In this document: positions 59,242-64,000 of the stretch, in pieces
Position numbering within the stretch: the stretch's first letter is position 1
Layout: the number at the start of each line of letters is the position of its first letter
NCBI GenBank assembly: GCA_024701455.1
Contig: JABXYP010000001.1
Coordinates: 4,355,535 to 4,419,534, forward strand
Length of the DNA stretch: 64,000 nt
Direction: 5' to 3'
From: Bacillus sp. A301a_S52
GTDB taxonomy: Bacteria; Bacillota; Bacilli; Bacillales; Salisediminibacteriaceae
The notes under the pieces: generated by a model
What the model was told of the DNA's origin: nothing
The model's database searches: none
What the model saw: only the letters and a program-made list of their open reading frames with translations
Program-made: the position numbers and the translations under genes

Positions 59242-59445
59242 CTTTCATGTGTAGTAAAGTGATGTTTTAAAGGGAATTCTCTGTATTTAACCATACGGGT
59301 GACCTGAAGATTATAATAGTGCATCTCATTTAAACCACATACGCCCTAACTATCTATGGATAGTCATTTGGTAGGTCAGGGCTGTATGCGATTTATAAAA
59401 TTCGGAATATTGGCAAAATTTTTAATAAAAATTAGGAGGAACACT
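59242..59445 (+). promoter_or_regulatory. Leader between gbsR and the betaine-binding gene
   Basis: A long imperfect inverted repeat (about 59338-59388: CATACGCCCT...AGGGCTGTATG, with inner ACTATC/GATAGT) sits 60 bases before the start. It may be an operator or an attenuator-like hairpin. The ribosome site is AGGAGG at 59433-59438. Confidence 0.45.
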
Positions 59446-60339
59446 ATGTTAAACCATCATTTAAGCAAAACAGCAATCTATTCACTTTCTTTAAGTACAG
59501 TACTATTCTTATCAGCCTGCGGGGGAAATGACGAAGGGGCGGCTGATGACAATGATGATTATGATCCCGAAGGTGAAGAAATTGAGCTAACTTACGTAGC
59601 ATGGGATTCGGAACTCGCATCCACGAACGTAATTGGCCTCGTTTTGGAAGAGATGGGTTACAATGTCCAACTTACAGTAGTAGAACAAGCACCGATGTGG
59701 ATAAGTGTAGCCGAAGGGGATGCTGACGGTTTTGTTGGCGCATGGCTACCCTCAGACATGGCGTCTGAATATGAACAATACGGTGACGACTTAGTGGATC
59801 TCGGTCCTAATCTTGAAGGAAATCGCACAGGTCTCGCTGTTCCAGATTATATGAATATTGAGAGTATTGACGAGCTTTCTTCAGATGTGGTAGATGAAAT
59901 TATTGGGATTGATGCTGGCGCAGGTATTATGCTTGCTACAGAGGATGTAATTGAGGCATATGACTTAGATATTAACGTCGTCCCAAGCTCTGATGCAGCA
60001 ATGACTGCGACATTAGATGCGGCCATTGCTAATGAAGAGCCTGTCGTTGTAACAGCATGGCAACCACACTGGAAGTTCAATTCTTATGACATTCATTTCT
60101 TAGAAGATCCTCAAGGTATTTACGCAGAAGAAGAGGAGATTCGTACTATGGTGCGAGAAGGTTTAGAGGAGGACCATCCTGTAGCATACCAAGTATTAGA
60201 TAATTTTTATTGGGACGCAGAAGATATGAACGCTGTTATGTTAGATATGGCCGAAAATGACCTCTCTGCTGAAGAAGCAGCTCAAGCCTGGATTGATGAG
60301 AACCAAGATCGTGTAGAAGAATGGAAAGACATCGACTAA
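59446..60339 (+). CDS. Glycine betaine/proline-type ABC substrate-binding lipoprotein (OpuAC-like)
   Basis: 297 residues from the ATG at 59446 (AGGAGG upstream). A lipoprotein signal with lipobox LSAC (about residue 25) is followed by an acidic Asp/Glu/Gly linker. The OpuAC domain has paired Trp-containing motifs expected for a cation-pi ligand cage: YVAWDSE, APMWISVAEGDADGFVGAWLP and VVTAWQPHWKF. It would capture glycine betaine or a related compound outside the cell. No permease or ATPase gene is adjacent, so it must serve a transporter encoded elsewhere. Markedly acidic composition. Confidence 0.9.
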   Translation: MLNHHLSKTAIYSLSLSTVLFLSACGGNDEGAADDNDDYDPEGEEIELTYVAWDSELASTNVIGLVLEEMGYNVQLTVVEQAPMWISVAEGDADGFVGAWLPSDMASEYEQYGDDLVDLGPNLEGNRTGLAVPDYMNIESIDELSSDVVDEIIGIDAGAGIMLATEDVIEAYDLDINVVPSSDAAMTATLDAAIANEEPVVVTAWQPHWKFNSYDIHFLEDPQGIYAEEEEIRTMVREGLEEDHPVAYQVLDNFYWDAEDMNAVMLDMAENDLSAEEAAQAWIDENQDRVEEWKDID

Positions 60340-60356
60340 GCCGGTTTAATCACTTT

Positions 60357-60396
60357 AAAAAGCCTTAAGCTAAGATACTTAGCTTAAGGCTTTTTT
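60357..60396 (+). terminator. Terminator after the betaine-binding gene
   Basis: An 18-bp stem (AAAAAGCCTTAAGCTAAG with its complement) around a 3-base loop, ending in T6. Confidence 0.92.
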
Positions 60397-60510
60397 GTAA
60401 GAAAAAACGGATAAATGGCTAAAAGAATCATCTGTCATGCTTACCGGAGATTCTTTTACTTTTTCTATTGACCATATCTAAAGATGACTGAATCTGTGGA
60501 TGGATGAGAA

Positions 60511-61128
60511 TTACTTCGGTACGACAACAATTCGTCGATGGGGTTCTTGGCCATCGGAGTAAGTTGATACACCTTGAACATTTTGCAAAGCCGTATGGAT
60601 AATTTTACGTTCATGGGCATTCATTGGCTCTAACCGTACTTCGCGTCTTGTGCGAACAGCTTTTTCACTAAGCCGCCCCGCTAACGTGACTAATGCTTCT
60701 TTACGGCGCTTTCTATAGCCTTCTGCGTCTAAATAAAACCGTACGTAATTATCTGACTCACGATTAGCCACAAGGTTAACAAGATATTGCAATGAATCGA
60801 GTGTTTGCCCCCGTTTGCCAATCAACACACCAATATCAGTGCCAGATATATTTAAGTAAGTTCCTTCGTCACGCTCTTCAGGTTCTACATAAGCGGAAAC
60901 ACCCATCTTATCTATCGTTTCCCGTAAAAATACAAGTGCTTCCTTCAAGGGATCGGGCTTTACTTTCATTTCGATAACAGCTGGTTTGCCGCCAAGAAGG
61001 CCAAACAATGCTTTTTGTGGCTCTTCCAGAACATTATATTCAACCTCTTCCAATGTAGCTTCCAACTTTTCTAACCCTGACTCAACCGCTTCCTCTACCG
61101 TTTTCCCTGATACAGTCACCTTTTTCAC
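60511..61128 (-). CDS. jag: RNA-binding protein Jag/KhpB (SpoIIIJ-associated)
   Basis: 205 residues. Jag_N (about 1-50, [19 protein letters not shown]), KH domain (about 80-145, [23 protein letters not shown]) and R3H (about 150-204, [33 protein letters not shown]). It binds RNA and helps control cell elongation. The start overlaps yidC by 4 bases. Confidence 0.96.
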   Translation of the reverse strand: MKKVTVSGKTVEEAVESGLEKLEATLEEVEYNVLEEPQKALFGLLGGKPAVIEMKVKPDPLKEALVFLRETIDKMGVSAYVEPEERDEGTYLNISGTDIGVLIGKRGQTLDSLQYLVNLVANRESDNYVRFYLDAEGYRKRRKEALVTLAGRLSEKAVRTRREVRLEPMNAHERKIIHTALQNVQGVSTYSDGQEPHRRIVVVPK

Positions 61129-61925
61129 TTGGTCTTCGCTCCTCCTGATTTGGCCTCTTTACTTTTTCCTACATTAGGACCTGTAATAAAGTAAGTTTGG
61201 ACAATCATAAATAAGTTACCGATAACCCAGTACAATGCCAATGCTGATGGGAAAAATGCAGCAAACGCAATAATCATTACAGGCATAATATACATAAGCG
61301 CCCGCATTTGTGGATTATCCTGTACCATCATCATTTTCTGTTGGATAAACGTCGTTGCACCAGCAACAAGTGGTAAAATATAGTACGGATCTGCTGAACC
61401 GAGTTCAAACCATAGAAAATCCTGTGGTGCCCCTGTGTAGCTTGGATCAACATCCGGATTAATCTGTGGTGTTCGAATAATAGCATGATAAAATGCTATT
61501 AAGATTGGCATTTGAATTAACACTGGAAAACAACCAGCTAACGGATTAACTTTGTGCTGTTGAAAGAGCGCCATCATTTCCTGCTGGAGCTTTTGCTGTG
61601 TTTGCTGGTCTTTCGCACTGTATTTCTCGCGAAGTTCCTTCATTTCAGGCTGAAGGGCCTGCATTGCTTTAGTGCTCTTTGTTTGCTTGATCATTAACGG
61701 CAATATTAAAATACGAAGTAAAATCGTTACAATAATGATTGCCAATCCGTAGCTATTATTTAGCGCCTCTGCTACGTTTGTCATCAACCATGATAACGGG
61801 TAAACAAAGAACGAATCCCATATCCCATCATTTTCTGCTCTAATCGGTTCTTCAATATTAAAACACCCGGTCATAACGACCATAAGCCCGATCAAGAGCG
61901 ACATTAAGCCTAATTTCCTTGCCAC
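61125..61925 (-). CDS. yidC: Membrane protein insertase YidC (SpoIIIJ type)
   Basis: 266 residues. Lipoprotein signal with Cys21 (VVMTGC), then the five-helix insertase core. Helices begin near residues 55, 130, 172, 205 and 225. The hydrophilic-groove Arg is in [13 protein letters not shown]. The cytoplasmic hairpin ([18 protein letters not shown]) and [16 protein letters not shown] are conserved. It inserts membrane proteins with or without Sec and, as SpoIIIJ, supports sporulation. Confidence 0.96.
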   Translation of the reverse strand: MARKLGLMSLLIGLMVVMTGCFNIEEPIRAENDGIWDSFFVYPLSWLMTNVAEALNNSYGLAIIIVTILLRILILPLMIKQTKSTKAMQALQPEMKELREKYSAKDQQTQQKLQQEMMALFQQHKVNPLAGCFPVLIQMPILIAFYHAIIRTPQINPDVDPSYTGAPQDFLWFELGSADPYYILPLVAGATTFIQQKMMMVQDNPQMRALMYIMPVMIIAFAAFFPSALALYWVIGNLFMIVQTYFITGPNVGKSKEAKSGGAKTK

Positions 61926-62056
61926 TCTATGTCCTCCTATCTCTTTTCCTGCTTTTATATAATCTATAATGACGTCATTCTATAAAAGTTTATCACCAGT
62001 ATGACTGATTCACAAAACCGATAAACCTTCTAAGAATGACCGGATACACGCGTTTC

Positions 62057-62287
62057 TTACAATTCAGTCTTCTTTTTTTCTGGAACAGGGTCAAGTCCCC
62101 CAGGATGAAAAGGCTGACATTTTACAATACGTTTTAACGTAAGCCAACCCCCTTTAAAAATACCAAAACGGCTGATCGCTTCAATTCCATAATGAGAACA
62201 AGTCGGATAAAAACGGCATGTTGGCGGTGTAAAACGGGAAATCCACCGCTGGTAAAATTTGATCATCCCGATTAACATCCATTTCAT
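62057..62287 (-). CDS. yidD: Membrane protein insertion efficiency factor YidD
   Basis: 76 residues with the family pattern [24 protein letters not shown], split around conserved Cys residues, and [19 protein letters not shown]. An amphipathic membrane-associated partner of YidC. It lies 12 bases after rnpA. Confidence 0.96.
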   Translation of the reverse strand: MKWMLIGMIKFYQRWISRFTPPTCRFYPTCSHYGIEAISRFGIFKGGWLTLKRIVKCQPFHPGGLDPVPEKKKTEL

Positions 62288-62298
62288 GTTACCTCACC

Positions 62299-62658
62299 TC
62301 AGGCTTTCATATTCCTATTACTTCTAAACAGCCTGGCTACTTTTAACACATGATTTAAAGACTTTTTGATCTCATCATACGTCATCTCCGCAACTGGATG
62401 ACGAGCAATTATTACCACATCTCGATTCTGATGAAGGCTTGATACAAGCTCTCTAAGATTTTCTTTTATGAGACGTTTAATACGATTTCTGACAACCGCA
62501 TTCCCTAATTTTTTGCTAACTGACAAGCCAATCCGAATGGTATCTTGCTCCGTTTTTTTTACTTGGTAGACGACAAACTGCCGATTAGCGACAGAATTCC
62601 CCCGTTGAAAAACATGTTGAAATTCTTCATTTTTCTTCAAACGGTATGCTTTGTTCAT
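62299..62658 (-). CDS. rnpA: Ribonuclease P protein component
   Basis: 119 residues. It has [38 protein letters not shown] with the RNR motif, and a C-terminal basic helix. Binds RNase P RNA and helps mature tRNA 5' ends. Normally co-transcribed with rpmH, here 381 bp upstream. Confidence 0.97.
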   Translation of the reverse strand: MNKAYRLKKNEEFQHVFQRGNSVANRQFVVYQVKKTEQDTIRIGLSVSKKLGNAVVRNRIKRLIKENLRELVSSLHQNRDVVIIARHPVAEMTYDEIKKSLNHVLKVARLFRSNRNMKA

Positions 62659-63017
62659 TTATTGCACCTCATCTTGTTTCGCCAGCTTCTTTCACTATAT
62701 CTTATCAAACGAGAGAACAATTTTTATCTATCCTACATTATAAAGAAATTTTGTGTTGATCGCCATTTACTTTCTCACAATTGACGATACATAATCTGTT
62801 CATGATATATAGTTCGTTAAACTCATCATTTATGTAGTCTCTTACATACTCCCTAGTTTAATAAGACCTATCTAAAAAACAACCACCGCCATGCTTCACA
62901 AAAAGAAAACCAGATCAGTTCCTTTTTCTTTTGAAAGATAAAGTCGTGATCTGGTGTCTTCCCTAATGATGATAGGTGCCTTTTGGCGCATCTTTAAAAC
63001 GGTCTGTCTTACAGAGA
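62659..63017. other. Region between rnpA and rpmH
   Basis: About 360 bp without a gene, longer than the usual rpmH-rnpA spacing. It contains a hairpin ACCAGATCA (62910-62918) / TGATCTGGT (62948-62956). Together with the rpmH terminator this suggests rnpA has its own promoter. Confidence 0.5.
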
Positions 63018-63039
63018 AAAAGACCGCTAAGCGGCCTCA
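63018..63039 (-). terminator. Terminator after rpmH
   Basis: On the minus strand a short CCGC-TTA-GCGG stem is followed by TCTTTTTC, just past the rpmH stop. Confidence 0.65.
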
Positions 63040-63177
63040 TTAAGCAGATAGCACTTTTCTTCCTTTACGACGACGATTTGCTAGCACTCTACGACCATTT
63101 TTAGTTGCCATACGTGCGCGAAATCCGTGATTTTTTTTACGCTTACGATTATTTGGATTAAATGTTGGTTTACCCAT
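63040..63177 (-). CDS. rpmH: 50S ribosomal protein L34
   Basis: 45 residues beginning [19 protein letters not shown], with the conserved [19 protein letters not shown] and ending GRKVLSA. AGGAGGTG precedes the ATG at 63177. Located next to the dnaA-proximal origin, its standard place. Confidence 0.97.
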   Translation of the reverse strand: MGKPTFNPNNRKRKKNHGFRARMATKNGRRVLANRRRKGRKVLSA

Positions 63178-64000
63178 CTATTCCACCTCCTGAGGATGAT
63201 AATTCATACATTATCTGAAGTTATAAAAGTCTGATTACCCGTATGTGGTATTTTAGTTACCTTTGCACTTAACCGAGTTAGACAGTCTTGTAAATTATAA
63301 GAAACAGGGCCTTTTATGTCAAGTCCCCACTATACTTATGTCAATACGCTAAAAGGGACAAAATCTGTTTGTCCCTTTGATCTCCACACATTTTTAAATT
63401 ATGTAGAATCTTTTTTAAAAAATTTTAATCACCCATTGCAAGTAATTATGCTATCCACAATTCATCATAATAAGAAACATTTAGTACAAATCGCTACTGT
63501 ATTTATGCCCATTTTCCCTTAGCTAAAAATAGTTGATATTTCTTTTCTTCTCACCTGTGGACAAATTTTGTCGTTTTTTTACACGTTTCCACAAGCACCT
63601 TCACAGCTTTTACACAGGATATTGTGATGTGGACAACTTTTAACCACAACCCCTTGAATGTTGTGGATAACTTCTTGGACCTATTGTCAACACTTCATTT
63701 ATTTGATATTATATTGTTGTTTTTTCTCGTGGAAAACCTGTGTTAAAATAGAAACTATCCACAGCTGTTAACAACTTTGTGGATAGTTGTTCAACTCTCT
63801 GTGTAACATTATCCACAGATTTGTGTATATCGTGTACATGTTGTCTCTCTTCTTATATAATGTTTATTCACAGTTTTTACACAAGTATATTTATTCAGTT
63901 TCATTCATTTTGGTTATACATTCGTTGTACAAGCAGCGAATTCATTTGATGAGTTCGCTTTTCTGTTGTGTAACAGTAACTGGCAAAGGAGGGTCAAGGA
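63178..64000. promoter_or_regulatory. Upstream part of oriC (rpmH-dnaA interval) with a DnaA-box cluster
   Basis: Exact DnaA boxes at 63662-63670 (TGTGGATAA) and 63809-63817 (TTATCCACA). One-mismatch boxes at 63558-63566, 63630-63638, 63755-63763 and 63778-63786. The interval carries the dnaA promoter at its right end, and the window stops within or just after the dnaA ribosome site (AAAGGAGG near 63985). A 68-codon plus-strand frame at 63316-63522 is discounted. The unwinding region, usually dnaA-dnaN in Bacillus, lies outside. Confidence 0.9.

Noticed and set aside
63316..63522. 68-codon plus-strand frame in oriC
   Set aside because: Lies in the rpmH-dnaA interval, has no ribosome site and runs into the DnaA box region.

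Overview
The window is about 64 kb around the replication origin of a low-GC, spore-forming Firmicute of the Bacillaceae type. Evidence is the conserved oriC-left order read right to left: the rpmH-dnaA gap with DnaA boxes, rpmH, rnpA, yidD, yidC/spoIIIJ, jag, mnmE, mnmG, rsmG, noc, soj/parA, spo0J/parB, the spore gene yyaC, ychF, rpsF-ssb-rpsR, yybS, gdpP, rplI, dnaC, purA, a six-gene tRNA cluster, walR-walK-walH-walI-walJ, an htrA-type protease and rlmH. Acidic surface proteins and a GbsR / glycine-betaine-binding-protein pair fit an osmotically stressed (halophilic or alkaliphilic) Bacillus relative, but that is inference.

Layout. 1-870: chromosomal flank with a DJ-1/PfpI protein. 872-7994: cassette II, about 7.1 kb (YdeI-like/VOC operon with a divergent WYL regulator, a membrane serine hydrolase, an ABC exporter with a tandem-MerR regulator). 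7985-23690: cassette I, about 15.7 kb (tail-anchored protein of unknown function, RhuM, small regulators, a complete type I restriction-modification operon, a rolling-circle-like replication gene with an in-frame stop, an XRE regulator, and two adjacent large serine recombinases, the second frameshifted). 23674-63177: core genome. 63178-64000: upstream half of oriC.

The most interesting feature is the island at the 3' end of rlmH. The last codons of rlmH (GEPYHK-stop) lie on a sequence that recurs in the same orientation near 7985 and near 872, and each copy can encode GEPYHK followed by a stop. Cassette I also has 13-bp perfect terminal inverted repeats and a recombinase pair beside rlmH. 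This is the architecture of staphylococcal cassette chromosome (SCC) elements (rlmH target, ccr recombinases, restriction cargo), here in a Bacillaceae chromosome with recombinases unlike CcrA/CcrB in detail. The second recombinase frame crosses the attachment site, so its C-terminus is taken from antisense rlmH when integrated and should change on excision.

The core part mixes cell-wall signalling (WalRK and its regulators WalH/WalI), chromosome segregation (ParA/ParB with a parS inside parB, Noc with a parS upstream), tRNA modification (MnmE/MnmG), membrane protein insertion (YidC/Jag) and replication (DnaC, SSB, DnaA boxes). Between mnmE and jag, normally neighbours in Bacillus, there is a 3.2-kb insertion holding a decayed MazG-like gene and the GbsR/betaine-binding pair.
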